Shown here: positions 49,089 to 57,207 of the stretch, in pieces | Layout of the letters: every line of letters starts with the position of its first letter | How positions within the stretch are numbered: the stretch's first letter is position 1 | IMG/VR virus record: IMGVR_UViG_3300043411_001118 | Location: 1-64,000 of that record | Strand: one strand, 5' to 3' | DNA from: a virus | Length of the DNA stretch: 64,000 bases | Translations under genes and position numbers: made by a program | The notes under the pieces: generated by a model | Told to the model about the DNA's origin: nothing | Seen by the model: the letters and a program-made list of their open reading frames with translations, nothing else | The model's database searches: none

Positions 49089-49910
49089 TTAAATTTGAGA
49101 TAATTTTCTTTGTAATTTTGCAAGACCGTGAATGCATCCCAATTTGATATCGGATTTTCTCTTTGATGGCTCTTTAGCCTCAACCGAATCCTCTTCTAGC
49201 ATATTCAATACCGAATGCCATAACAAAAAATAATCTCCACCACTGAATTTGTGGACCGCAGATTTTAATTGTTCATCTGTTAACATCTGATCTAAATTTC
49301 TTCCACAAAATTCTGTACAAACTTCATATCCATCTACAGTTACACCAAATTGATTATTTGGAATAGCATGTCGCATGTCGTGGAATTCTAAAAAATCTGC
49401 CCCCGCTGGTCCTTGAGACGGCGCACTTCCAGATGGATTTCTAATTGTTTTAATTGATGGATCGACAGAATTTATTACATCAACAACTTTTTGTGCAGCC
49501 GCCGATGTGAAATTATCTTCGAGTCCTAAAACGATTCTTAACTCTCCGACACCATGCGCCTTATGAAAATCTACAATATCCTCGATCCGATTTCTCAAAT
49601 GAAAAAATGTTTTTGGATGATCGTGAACCAATCGTTTATTATACGCACCGGGATCTAATTTATAGAGTAAATTCCTAGAATCGATCTGGTTTTTCCTGCG
49701 ATCAACTTCGTTTGACAGATAGATTATTGTTGTGGAATTTTCTCCAGCAATCGAGTACCACTTCTTAATATTCTTCTTTCTTCGACCAAACGAATTCCAT
49801 ACAAAGGATATAACCTTACGCCCTTCGATATGATGATAAAAAGACAAAACGACATCAGCATGTTTTGGTGAATAACCTTGAAGTCCGAGTGGAGCTAATC
49901 CTATATCCAT
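49089..49910 (-). CDS. hypothetical protein
   Basis: A 273-aa protein starting MDIGLAPLGLQGYSPKHADV. AGGA lies 9 nt before this ATG. An ATG at 50012 would add a hydrophobic 34-residue extension and has a poorly placed AGGAG inside a hairpin, so both starts are possible. Segments VISFVWNSFGRRKKN, GELRIVLGLEDNF and GADFLEFHDMRH suggest an alpha/beta enzyme, but I recognise no family. Confidence 0.6.
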   Translation of the reverse strand: MDIGLAPLGLQGYSPKHADVVLSFYHHIEGRKVISFVWNSFGRRKKNIKKWYSIAGENSTTIIYLSNEVDRRKNQIDSRNLLYKLDPGAYNKRLVHDHPKTFFHLRNRIEDIVDFHKAHGVGELRIVLGLEDNFTSAAAQKVVDVINSVDPSIKTIRNPSGSAPSQGPAGADFLEFHDMRHAIPNNQFGVTVDGYEVCTEFCGRNLDQMLTDEQLKSAVHKFSGGDYFLLWHSVLNMLEEDSVEAKEPSKRKSDIKLGCIHGLAKLQRKLSQI

Positions 49911-50017
49911 TACATTTTTCCTAGCACTAAAATTAAAGATTGGTTCAGTAAACATCAACAATGATAGGCATATACTTGTGACCGTGTAAAATACAGATTC
50001 GTGGATGGACATATTTA

Positions 50018-50059
50018 AATTCGTTACTCTCCTAGTGATTTAGGGAATAACGAATTTAA
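50018..50059 (-). other. hairpin with ribosome binding site in its loop
   Basis: Leftward, AAATTCGTTA and TAACGAATTT form a 10-bp stem around a loop of about 20 nt that contains AGGAG. It lies just after the primase stop and before the 49089-49910/50012 gene. It may be a processing, attenuation or translational-control hairpin. Confidence 0.5.
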
Positions 50060-50060
50060 C

Positions 50061-51086
50061 CTAGCACCGCTTCCACATTTTAAACTTAGCTAACGCCAAT
50101 GCCCCAGAGAATGTGTTGTCATCAATTATTTTGTGAACCTCTTGAGAGGATTTCCCAGATAAAACCATGTCATTGATATCCTTATCAACAATCGTCCTTG
50201 GCCATACCACCACATATCCCCCAGACTTAATGACCTGTTCCTGATTTTTACAGACCTCAAAATTCCTTGGCTGATTGTCAAACACATACACCGGATCTTC
50301 TATTTTGATTCCTGTCTCATCCTCAAAAGTTTTGAGCTTCTGTTTTAGAGAAGCATTCATTGCAGCTAGAGCATTTGGGAGAAATAAAGAATCAATTGGA
50401 CCCTCAACCACGTATGTTTTTTTGTTTGGTGTCCAAGTATCAATCCCATACAACATAGCATCGTCATCGAGTTTTGTTGTGATATAACGTAGTACATTTG
50501 GATCTGTTGAAAGTGTGCGCCCCTGGATCGCAACAACCCCACCAGACTTATTAAAAACGGGAATAACTATTCTCGACTCTACATTTCGTTCTTTGTATCT
50601 TGTGGGAAATGTCGTATTAACCAATCCCCAGAAATCGTCCGTGTAATATAATCTGTCATATTTTTCAATTGGAATTTTTCTTCCATCCAAATACTTTCGC
50701 GCCGGATGCTCAACATCTAATTTTGAAATCAATGTTGAACCAACAAATTTTTTCTCAACATCTTTCTTAACTGGTCGAATTAATTTTTTCTGAGTCGGCC
50801 TCTGTGGATTGACCTTATTTTTATGAAGTTCGAGGATGTACTCTCGATGTAACGATGGATCGATATCCTTCAAGAAATTATAAAACGATTTTGCAATCCC
50901 ACAATTATGACAATAGAAATATATCTCCTGATTTTTTCCAAGGAAATATCCGCGAGTTTTTCTCTTACTCTTTTTTGAATCTCCACAAAATGGACAAGAA
51001 CAAACCCAGAGTCCAACATTTTTCTGTTTAAAATTTCTTAATTGATTCGAAACGAATCTTAGATATTGAACCTCAAGATAATACAT
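50061..51086 (-). CDS. DNA primase gp61
   Basis: A 341-aa primase of the T4 gp61/DnaG type. The zinc domain is C31-P-F-C34 and C59-H-N-C62. The TOPRIM core shows V-V-E-G-P-I-D-S-L-F near residue 220, and V-Y-V-F-D-N-Q then D-K-D-I-N-D-M follow. It makes RNA primers with gp41 helicase, which is encoded at the right end. Confidence 0.85.
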   Translation of the reverse strand: MYYLEVQYLRFVSNQLRNFKQKNVGLWVCSCPFCGDSKKSKRKTRGYFLGKNQEIYFYCHNCGIAKSFYNFLKDIDPSLHREYILELHKNKVNPQRPTQKKLIRPVKKDVEKKFVGSTLISKLDVEHPARKYLDGRKIPIEKYDRLYYTDDFWGLVNTTFPTRYKERNVESRIVIPVFNKSGGVVAIQGRTLSTDPNVLRYITTKLDDDAMLYGIDTWTPNKKTYVVEGPIDSLFLPNALAAMNASLKQKLKTFEDETGIKIEDPVYVFDNQPRNFEVCKNQEQVIKSGGYVVVWPRTIVDKDINDMVLSGKSSQEVHKIIDDNTFSGALALAKFKMWKRC

Positions 51087-51091
51087 TGGGG

Positions 51092-51370
51092 CTAGACCCC
51101 GCTATACAAGCCAAGAATTTTTTTCGAGATGGCCTCTAAATTTTTTCTTGAATCCCTATAAGCTGAAATTTCTTTCTTGATTTGATCTTTACTGAATTCA
51201 AATTTGATCCAGGTTCTTTGGCGAATTGTTGTATCGATTTGAAAAAATATTTCATCAACAGTGAATTTTTTCTCATAAACTCCATCATATAAAATTCCAC
51301 CAATCAACTGAATTAAATTATCATCATTCGGATCGATCATTTTAATTCCTCCGAACATATCATCCAACAT
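51092..51370 (-). CDS. hypothetical protein
   Basis: A 92-aa helical protein: D-D-N-L-I-Q-L-I-G-G-I-L-Y-D, then F-T-V-D-E-I-F-F-Q-I-D. Unknown function, located between the spanin pair and the primase. Confidence 0.55.
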   Translation of the reverse strand: MLDDMFGGIKMIDPNDDNLIQLIGGILYDGVYEKKFTVDEIFFQIDTTIRQRTWIKFEFSKDQIKKEISAYRDSRKNLEAISKKILGLYSGV

Positions 51371-51382
51371 CGTATTTCTCCG

Positions 51383-51688
51383 CTAAGGTCTATAACCTAT
51401 ATTATAATACGACTTACATGCCCTAACAATAGCTGATTGTTCCTCAGAAAATCTTTTAATATCGTCCATGTTTAAAGAGAAGTTTTTATAGGACTCTGGA
51501 CTCATTGATATCCAGACCGCATCTTTTGAATCGACGAAAACCTTATATTCGACAGACCTAGCTGTGATTGGTTTTGGATCTTCGAATACAAATGGGAGTC
51601 TCGCAACCCTAGAAACAACAATTTCAATCGGCTTAGAACACCCGACTAAGATCAGCAAAATCAGAAAAATACTTCTTGGTAGCGTCAT
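51383..51688 (-). CDS. outer-membrane spanin (o-spanin, Rz1-like lipoprotein)
   Basis: A 101-aa lipoprotein with signal MTLPRSIFLILLILVGC (lipobox L-V-G-C). The mature N-terminus has P-F-V-F-E-D-P-K-P-I and the body ends S-L-N-M-D-D-I-K-R-F-x-E-E-Q, a pattern I associate with phage o-spanins. Its gene starts inside the i-spanin gene in another frame (56-nt overlap), the classic Rz/Rz1 layout. It is longer than lambda Rz1. Confidence 0.75.
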   Translation of the reverse strand: MTLPRSIFLILLILVGCSKPIEIVVSRVARLPFVFEDPKPITARSVEYKVFVDSKDAVWISMSPESYKNFSLNMDDIKRFSEEQSAIVRACKSYYNIGYRP

Positions 51689-52010
51689 TAATCCTCTTTT
51701 CGACTAGCCCTGGTTTCGCCTTTAAAAGTCTAGAAAACCCATCATTCTTTCTATTCAAACTTCGTTTTAACCTTTCGTGACGAACCTCCGAACTTCTAAC
51801 AATACTTAGCCTATCCGATAGGAACTTCTGCAACATCTCATGATCTAATTTTTGATTGGTTATAGCCTCAGATGTGAGCCTCATTAACTCAGTTTTGATG
51901 GTACTAGCTTCGGACAAGGCTAGGATTGCCGCCCGTTGTGTGGCCATATACGACCCCAGGAAGGTCATAACAAGTAGTAAGACAGGATAGATTATAAAAC
52001 TATACTTCAT
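51633..52010 (-). CDS. inner-membrane spanin (i-spanin, Rz-like)
   Basis: A 125-aa protein with an N-terminal transmembrane segment (FIIYPVLLLVMTFLGSYM, about 5-22) and a helical periplasmic part (TIKTELMRLTSEAI onward). The overlap with the lipoprotein gene identifies it as the partner that joins the outer-membrane spanin to fuse membranes at lysis. Confidence 0.75.
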   Translation of the reverse strand: MKYSFIIYPVLLLVMTFLGSYMATQRAAILALSEASTIKTELMRLTSEAITNQKLDHEMLQKFLSDRLSIVRSSEVRHERLKRSLNRKNDGFSRLLKAKPGLVEKRINDATKKYFSDFADLSRVF

Positions 52011-52242
52011 CTTTGGATGGATCTATAAGTCCTTGAATATACTCAAGAAGTACAGAAGAATTGCTCATCTCTCCCCAGGACGATTTCTCGCCTCCGATCT
52101 TCACACACTCCCTATTACAAAAATCTTGAGCGTTTTTTAAAATGAAGTTGGCGCAGGATGTGTATGCCTCGATCAAATTTGGATCGAGCTTCTGAACAGA
52201 TTCATACGAAAATTTCCTAGCTTCTAGACCAACTGCACTCAT
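52000..52242 (-). CDS. hypothetical protein
   Basis: An 80-aa protein with C-A-N-F-I-L-K-N-A-Q-D-F-C-N-R-E-C and an acidic end. It overlaps the i-spanin by 11 nt and the deformylase by 4 nt. Unknown. Confidence 0.55.
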   Translation of the reverse strand: MSAVGLEARKFSYESVQKLDPNLIEAYTSCANFILKNAQDFCNRECVKIGGEKSSWGEMSNSSVLLEYIQGLIDPSKDEV

Positions 52243-52937
52243 GGATTCACCAATTGATATCTAACATTTTTTACTTTTCTTGGAATGAGATATTGTGGAC
52301 CAGTCTTTTTAAACCATCTTCGAAAAATATCTTTCTTAAGATTGCTCAACCGATCAATGAATAACGTTCCAATCAAATGATCCATTTCGTGCTGAACACA
52401 ACACGCCGCCTTTCCGGTGAAGGTTTCTGTTTTTTCTTCACCTGTTCTAGTCTGATATTTTAACGTCACACTATCAAATCTGTTTACCTTTTCAGACCAC
52501 CCATGAAATGACAAACATCCCTCAATGGAAATGATCTCTCCGCTTGTATCAACAAATGATGGATTGATAAATTCTCTTGCGTCTGTGAAATTATCTGAAA
52601 CATCCATCACAAACATGCTCATGTTAAGTCCGACCTGAACCGCCGCAACGCCATAGCCGCCGTATGCATACATTGTGTTTTTCATTCGGTCTAGGCGAAT
52701 TGCAACATCTTCATCAAAGATTGTTACTTTATTTGCAATCGTCCTGAGTGGACCCACTCCCAATTGAGAATTTAACTCCTTACTTGTCAGAGTCAAAATC
52801 TTATATAACTCAACAACGTCTCTTTCATCTGTTGTTAATTTTGGAGTCTCTATTGGAGTCTCTATTGGAGTCTCTATTGGAGTCTCTATTGGAGTCTCTA
52901 TTGGAGTCTCTATTGGAGTCACGGCATTTTCTTGCAT
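52239..52937 (-). CDS. peptide deformylase
   Basis: A 232-aa deformylase, which removes formyl groups from nascent peptides. Motif 1 is G-Y-G-V-A-A-V-Q, motif 2 EGCLS and motif 3 QHEMDHLIG (the HExxH zinc site). The first 30 residues are a T-P-I-E repeat (six units) from a 12-bp tandem repeat, followed by a normal deformylase. Phage deformylases are known from marine myophages. AGGA precedes the ATG. Confidence 0.88.
   Translation of the reverse strand: MQENAVTPIETPIETPIETPIETPIETPIETPKLTTDERDVVELYKILTLTSKELNSQLGVGPLRTIANKVTIFDEDVAIRLDRMKNTMYAYGGYGVAAVQVGLNMSMFVMDVSDNFTDAREFINPSFVDTSGEIISIEGCLSFHGWSEKVNRFDSVTLKYQTRTGEEKTETFTGKAACCVQHEMDHLIGTLFIDRLSNLKKDIFRRWFKKTGPQYLIPRKVKNVRYQLVNP
52843..52920. 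repeat. 12-bp tandem repeat, 6.5 copies
   Basis: GGAGTCTCTATT is repeated exactly six and a half times within the 5' end of the deformylase gene. Because 12 is a multiple of three, it adds T-P-I-E units without shifting the frame. It has the same period as the array at 17-148 but a different sequence. Confidence 0.97.
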
Positions 52938-53177
52938 TTAATTTTCCTGTAAATCTAAATCTCTAATTTCCTGAATACCATATCGTTTTGTTCCAAGATA
53001 GTACCCACTCGAATCTCTTTCTAATTTCGATACTTGTTTGGTATCAAAATAAATTACTGCTAAATCATTTTGGATATTCGTTTTGTATGTTACTCCGATA
53101 GTTCTTAAATATTTTTCGATATCTTCCAAATCGTCGATTTGTTCTTTTACAAGAATTCGTCCGAGTCCCACTATCAT
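52938..53177 (-). CDS. hypothetical protein
   Basis: A 79-aa protein, MIVGLGRILVKEQIDDLEDIE, predicted alpha/beta. Unknown. It abuts the deformylase start and overlaps its upstream neighbour by 4 nt. Confidence 0.55.
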   Translation of the reverse strand: MIVGLGRILVKEQIDDLEDIEKYLRTIGVTYKTNIQNDLAVIYFDTKQVSKLERDSSGYYLGTKRYGIQEIRDLDLQEN

Positions 53178-53386
53178 TTGATAACCGTTTTAATCATCCG
53201 AATAAAGGCATCCAGTTCTTCTGGATCGAATGCCCACCTTTCAGTTTTCAAAACTATATAGTCACCTTGACCCGCATTATATTTTTCGATTTCAATAAAT
53301 TGATCATCTTCGTTTGGACCGCAAGAATCGGATGGTTGAGAATATGTGGATTTTACCAGAATTGGATCGGGATTAATGTTTGCCAT
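53174..53386 (-). CDS. hypothetical protein
   Basis: A 70-aa acidic protein: D-Y-I-V-L-K-T-E-R-W-A-F-D-P-E-E-L-D-A-F at the end. Unknown. Confidence 0.55.
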   Translation of the reverse strand: MANINPDPILVKSTYSQPSDSCGPNEDDQFIEIEKYNAGQGDYIVLKTERWAFDPEELDAFIRMIKTVIK

Positions 53387-53439
53387 TCAAATAAAATAGC
53401 AGATTTATAAAATCTGTAAAGAACTACTGTTAGGTGTCC

Positions 53440-54375
53440 CTACCACTTAGTTCCAAAAGACAACACCCCATATGTGTGTGTGTTTGCCTTTTGTTCAACA
53501 TAATCCTTAGTTCTAATATTGTAGTCGAATCGAATGATGTAGTTGTGATACTCAACATGAATACCCATATTCATTGAATTAACAACGGGTTCTGAATCAA
53601 CAGTATGAATATTATCCTGAAACAAACTCCCATCATAATGGAGATTTCTAACAACCGCACGAGCCGACAAATCAAGAGAAGTATAACAAATAAAATCATC
53701 CAATTTCTGAGCATTGTCCATACCCGGAACATTGTATCCGAGTCTCCATCCATGAACGAATTCGAAATCTGTATGGACCGTTCCTGCCCTATAATTTGTT
53801 GCTCCGACAGAAACAAAATCCCAATCACGAAAATTAGAACGATGGTTTTCCCACATCCTAGAATAGTTAATGTTCAATGTTGGTTCATCTGCAATCTGAT
53901 TGTCCCATCCATTTGGTGGTGCGCCCTTTCCCAGATCGTTATGAATAAATTTTTGAAGTCCCTCCGCGCCCGAATACTTTCCGACAACACCCAATGCAAT
54001 TTCTGTACTGATTCTTCGTTCACTATTTGCATTGATTCTCTTGGCTCTAAATTCTAAGAGTCCAGAATATGGAACATCATCTTCAATGACATTCGGATTT
54101 CGAATGTCATCTGGTGTGTACATGTTCTGTTCCACCGTGAATAATATTCTGGAAAGTTTCTTTGGATCTTGATCATCTACAACCAAAGAAGGAATCGTTT
54201 CTGCAAAATTTTTAATCGTCTCCGAAGCCTTTTCAGCTTCAATGTTAGTCTGAAACCTAATCTGGGACGTAAAATTTTCATCTGTATTTCCGATGATGTC
54301 GTTTGAGAGATTGAACGAATGTCTTCCGGTGCAACTTGATAGGATTAGTATACAGAGAATTAAGATTTTTTTCAC
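53440..54375 (-). CDS. LpxR-family lipid A 3'-O-deacylase
   Basis: A 311-aa outer-membrane beta-barrel candidate of the LpxR (DUF2219) family. The signal MKKILILCILILSSC ends in a possible lipobox. Family positions are present: N25-D26 in L-S-N-D, then QNMYTPDDI, the VPYSG stretch near 101-105, H145 (putative catalytic His) before PPNGWDNQ, and a terminal Y-G-V-L-S-F-G-T-K-W strand. LpxR removes the 3'-acyloxyacyl group of lipid A. It probably remodels the host surface during infection. The start is GTG with AAGGA 9 nt upstream. Confidence 0.8.
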   Translation of the reverse strand: MKKILILCILILSSCTGRHSFNLSNDIIGNTDENFTSQIRFQTNIEAEKASETIKNFAETIPSLVVDDQDPKKLSRILFTVEQNMYTPDDIRNPNVIEDDVPYSGLLEFRAKRINANSERRISTEIALGVVGKYSGAEGLQKFIHNDLGKGAPPNGWDNQIADEPTLNINYSRMWENHRSNFRDWDFVSVGATNYRAGTVHTDFEFVHGWRLGYNVPGMDNAQKLDDFICYTSLDLSARAVVRNLHYDGSLFQDNIHTVDSEPVVNSMNMGIHVEYHNYIIRFDYNIRTKDYVEQKANTHTYGVLSFGTKW

Positions 54376-54386
54376 GAACCGATTCC

Positions 54387-54818
54387 TTAGTTATAAGCAA
54401 ACTCCATTCCGTATTCGTGTAATAGTGGTTCCAATACCGATTTCAGATGTGGATTGAAACAGTATATAGGTATGTTAAACTTCAGCGCCCAACGGATTTC
54501 TGTGGCCATTTGAAATGTAATTTCATCTCCGGCCAACCACAACTCATCAAAAAATCCTTTCTCAAAATATACATAATTCATTTCAACAGCTTTTTGAAGT
54601 TCTCCTGCATGTGCTTCATCAACTAAACGGTATGACATGTAGTATGGGGTTATTGGATTAACGAACGGATAATTTTTTATAATGTGGTGAACGAGATTTT
54701 CGATTTTGATCAAGTTGCCGTCTAGGTTATCTCCGATAGTTGGATGAGAAATGTAGGCAACGAACCGGGACGATTTGACTTGATCGTAGAGATAACTTTT
54801 ATTCTTAGCTTTACTCAT
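54387..54818 (-). CDS. DUF4406 / nucleoside deoxyribosyltransferase-like protein
   Basis: A 143-aa Rossmann-like protein starting MSKAKNKSYLYD: FVAYISHPTIGDN, F-V-N-P-I-T-P-Y-Y, then DELWLAGD and E-I-R-W-A-L-K-F-N-I-P-I-Y. The layout fits the DUF4406 relatives of nucleoside 2-deoxyribosyltransferases. It may act on nucleotides, but the catalytic assignment is uncertain. The start at 54818 (ATG) is preferred to a TTG at 54836. Confidence 0.65.
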   Translation of the reverse strand: MSKAKNKSYLYDQVKSSRFVAYISHPTIGDNLDGNLIKIENLVHHIIKNYPFVNPITPYYMSYRLVDEAHAGELQKAVEMNYVYFEKGFFDELWLAGDEITFQMATEIRWALKFNIPIYCFNPHLKSVLEPLLHEYGMEFAYN

Positions 54819-54904
54819 GTTGTTAACCGTATGCAACCTTACTTATTCAGACAACACTAGTTTATCAGAGATCTACTATTTGTCTAGTTTGGCTACTTCC
54901 AAAT

Positions 54905-55474
54905 CTATTTATTTGGTTTTGGGCGGCGTGTGAGTTTTAAGAAATCGTCAAATGTCTTCTTTTTGTATTTTTCTTGTGCAGATTTTGAAACGGCTGGATC
55001 ATCTCCATCATGACCCGTTCCGGCAATGGCTCCGGTCCCGACTGCATTAGCCGCTGCATCCTCAGTGAATGACTTGATCCATTCCTCAAATTCTTTTCTT
55101 CTTTCCTGAACCATTTCAAACCAATCCGTAACAGACTCAACTAATAGATCTGGATCTCGATCATAGTCTTTATTATTCTGTTCTTTTAATAGGAACAATG
55201 CAGCCGCGAAGGACGCGATTCTGGTTTTTCCGAATGGAAGTTTTTCTAAGATTCTTTTTAAATTGAATACCAATCTATCAAATAGTGTGTATGCATTTTT
55301 TTCTTCTGGAGTTTTTAAATCTTTCCCTTTCTTTAAAACCTTCCCATCCTTATCGATAATTCCCAATTCGAATGCTTTAGTTTTTTCAAATGGTGTGGTC
55401 AGACGCTTCAGTGTTGAATACAACATCAACAAATCAATCGCAACATTTTCTGTTAGAAAACATTTTGTTTTCAT
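54905..55474 (-). CDS. conserved T4-like phage protein, possibly virion-internal
   Basis: A 189-aa protein. The block TPFEKTKAFELGIID, then E-E-K-N-A-Y-T-L-F-D-R-L-V-F-N-L-K-R-I and R-I-A-S-F-A-A-A-L-F-L-L-K-E, is a pattern I recall from marine T4-like myophages, often listed as structural. The start MKTKCFLTEN contains F-L-T-E, which could be a weak version of the head-targeting leader. The C-terminus is basic. It overlaps the gene upstream by 4 nt. Confidence 0.55.
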   Translation of the reverse strand: MKTKCFLTENVAIDLLMLYSTLKRLTTPFEKTKAFELGIIDKDGKVLKKGKDLKTPEEKNAYTLFDRLVFNLKRILEKLPFGKTRIASFAAALFLLKEQNNKDYDRDPDLLVESVTDWFEMVQERRKEFEEWIKSFTEDAAANAVGTGAIAGTGHDGDDPAVSKSAQEKYKKKTFDDFLKLTRRPKPNK

Positions 55475-55875
55475 GTCTTTCCTAAAGTCTCTGCTACTTT
55501 TAAATCAACCGATATATCCTTTGATACAATATTTTCACCATTAATTAGTGGAATTGTATCTGGCATCAGAGAAAGATAAATCAAAAACGTCTTGAGTGTT
55601 GAATAGTGTTTCTTATCTATTCGAAAAAACAAAATCCTCGTTGCAGCCTCGACCCCAAAAATATTGTATAGCACAATAATATGATTTAAAATCAATCTAC
55701 AGTGTTTCTCTGTAATGATCTTTCTCTGACGGTATTTAGAAAATAACCGTTTGATATACTTGATCGTCTTTAGATCTTCTTGAAAATCTTCAATGGATAA
55801 GCACTGAGGATTTTGATAATGCCTCATGCAATATTGAGTAAAATTTTCTTCTAAGAGTGGTTCGCAAAATAGCAT
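55471..55875 (-). CDS. DUF7207-like phage protein
   Basis: A 134-aa protein starting MLFCEPLLEENFTQYCM: HYQNPQCLSIEDFQEDLKTI, then I-L-N-H-I-I-V-L-Y-N-I-F-G-V-E-A-A-T-R and L-K-T-F-L. This is a conserved family of T4-like phages (DUF7207 by memory), with no assigned activity. The ATG at 55875 is preferred to a TTG three codons upstream. Confidence 0.7.
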   Translation of the reverse strand: MLFCEPLLEENFTQYCMRHYQNPQCLSIEDFQEDLKTIKYIKRLFSKYRQRKIITEKHCRLILNHIIVLYNIFGVEAATRILFFRIDKKHYSTLKTFLIYLSLMPDTIPLINGENIVSKDISVDLKVAETLGKT

Positions 55876-55911
55876 ATTACCCAAGTATATAGGGCCATTA
55901 TGCTATTTCAT

Positions 55912-57150
55912 TTATGCGATTACTCTTGTTCCTGCTGCTGCTCCAACCGGGGCTGAAATGGTTTTTGTTGCTGCTGTTGCCGCTGTACCACCAGCAAATG
56001 TAGCTGCACCAAACGATCCATTCGTTAATGTCTCTGTTGATGCAAGAGAGTTTCCACCAGTTCCAGCCGTCTTCGCCGAGAAAACTGCATCCAGTGAATT
56101 TTGATCAGCATCAAGTGCTGACACCGCCGCATGAATCGTCATTGACGTTGCGTAATTTGTTCCAGCTACTCCAGTCAAGTTAACAGCCGCAATCAAATTC
56201 GCTAACGACTCAGCCGCACTCGATCCAATTTTTACGTTTCCATCAACATCAGTAAGTGTTGTTTGGAATGTATATGTTCTTGAACCAAGAACAACTGTCT
56301 CTGTATTGAGTGGTTGTCCAGTCAGTGTAAGAGTAGCAACCGCCGCAACTGCTCTGTTGCTTTCGACAATTGTTCCACCGAGAGTTTGTGCGCCAATAGA
56401 GAGTGTTCCACTATTAGTAACACCACCAGTGAATGTCGCTCCGGGAAACGATCCATTCGTTAATGTCTCTGTTGATGCAAGAGAGTTTCCACCAGTTCCA
56501 GCCGTGAGTGCTGTGAAAACTGCTGTGTCTCCAACGCCCATAGCCGCGCTTACTGTAGCATGTGCAGTAGTAGCCGCCGCATATCCTGTTCCAGAACCAG
56601 CGCCAAGCATAACAGCCGCAACTAAATTTACTAAAGATGCGTTTGCACTAGCTCCAATAAAAACGTTTCCGTCCACATTTGTTAATACAGTTTGGAACGT
56701 GTAAGTTCTTGCACCGATTGTGACGGTTTCTGTGTCTAGTGGTTGACCGACTAGTGTGAGTGTTCTCGATGCTGCAACCGACGATGGTACTAGTTGGTTT
56801 GTTGAATTGTCGCTTTGCTTATTATAAACAACTTCCGACACACCAGACTGAGCCGCCGCATAAAGTGTGATGTCTCCACCACCTTGAGTCGATGAAACAA
56901 CAATGGTCGAACCAGCCGTAACATCAACTGGTTGACTAAATCGAGTTTTAACCGATAATGCCGCGCCCTGAGTTAAAGATGCTGCAACGAAATATACCTC
57001 AGCCGCCGCACTTGCTCCAGCTTTGCTCGATCCTCTTGGAATGGCAACGTAAACTTCACCAGTCGTAACACCCTCCCATCCACGATGAGTTAATACGCAA
57101 TCTTCGCTTGTCACCCATGAAGGTGCAGATGTTAAGGACCAACGTGCCAT
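55912..57150 (-). CDS. virion surface protein with two tandem beta domains
   Basis: A 412-aa protein. After an N-terminal domain (1-125), two copies of a domain of about 115 residues follow (about 128-245 and 268-392). Each contains LTGQPL/LVGQPL, a T-E-T-V-x-x-G-x-R-T-Y-T-F-Q-T block, DGNV, and TAGTGGNSLASTETLTNGSF. The repeats are close at DNA level too, so duplication is recent. This module recurs in phage decoration and fibre proteins. AGGAG lies 6 nt before the ATG. Confidence 0.65.
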   Translation of the reverse strand: MARWSLTSAPSWVTSEDCVLTHRGWEGVTTGEVYVAIPRGSSKAGASAAAEVYFVAASLTQGAALSVKTRFSQPVDVTAGSTIVVSSTQGGGDITLYAAAQSGVSEVVYNKQSDNSTNQLVPSSVAASRTLTLVGQPLDTETVTIGARTYTFQTVLTNVDGNVFIGASANASLVNLVAAVMLGAGSGTGYAAATTAHATVSAAMGVGDTAVFTALTAGTGGNSLASTETLTNGSFPGATFTGGVTNSGTLSIGAQTLGGTIVESNRAVAAVATLTLTGQPLNTETVVLGSRTYTFQTTLTDVDGNVKIGSSAAESLANLIAAVNLTGVAGTNYATSMTIHAAVSALDADQNSLDAVFSAKTAGTGGNSLASTETLTNGSFGAATFAGGTAATAATKTISAPVGAAAGTRVIA

Positions 57151-57207
57151 TCGATTTCTCCTAGAATTGAAATATCTTTCTAAGTGGTTATTTAGCAGAT
57201 TGAGGAA

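Noticed and set aside
56306-56704. A rightward frame of 132 codons opposite the repeat virion protein
   Set aside because: It is the antisense shadow of a low-complexity Ala/Thr/Gly-rich gene, and its composition is explained by that.
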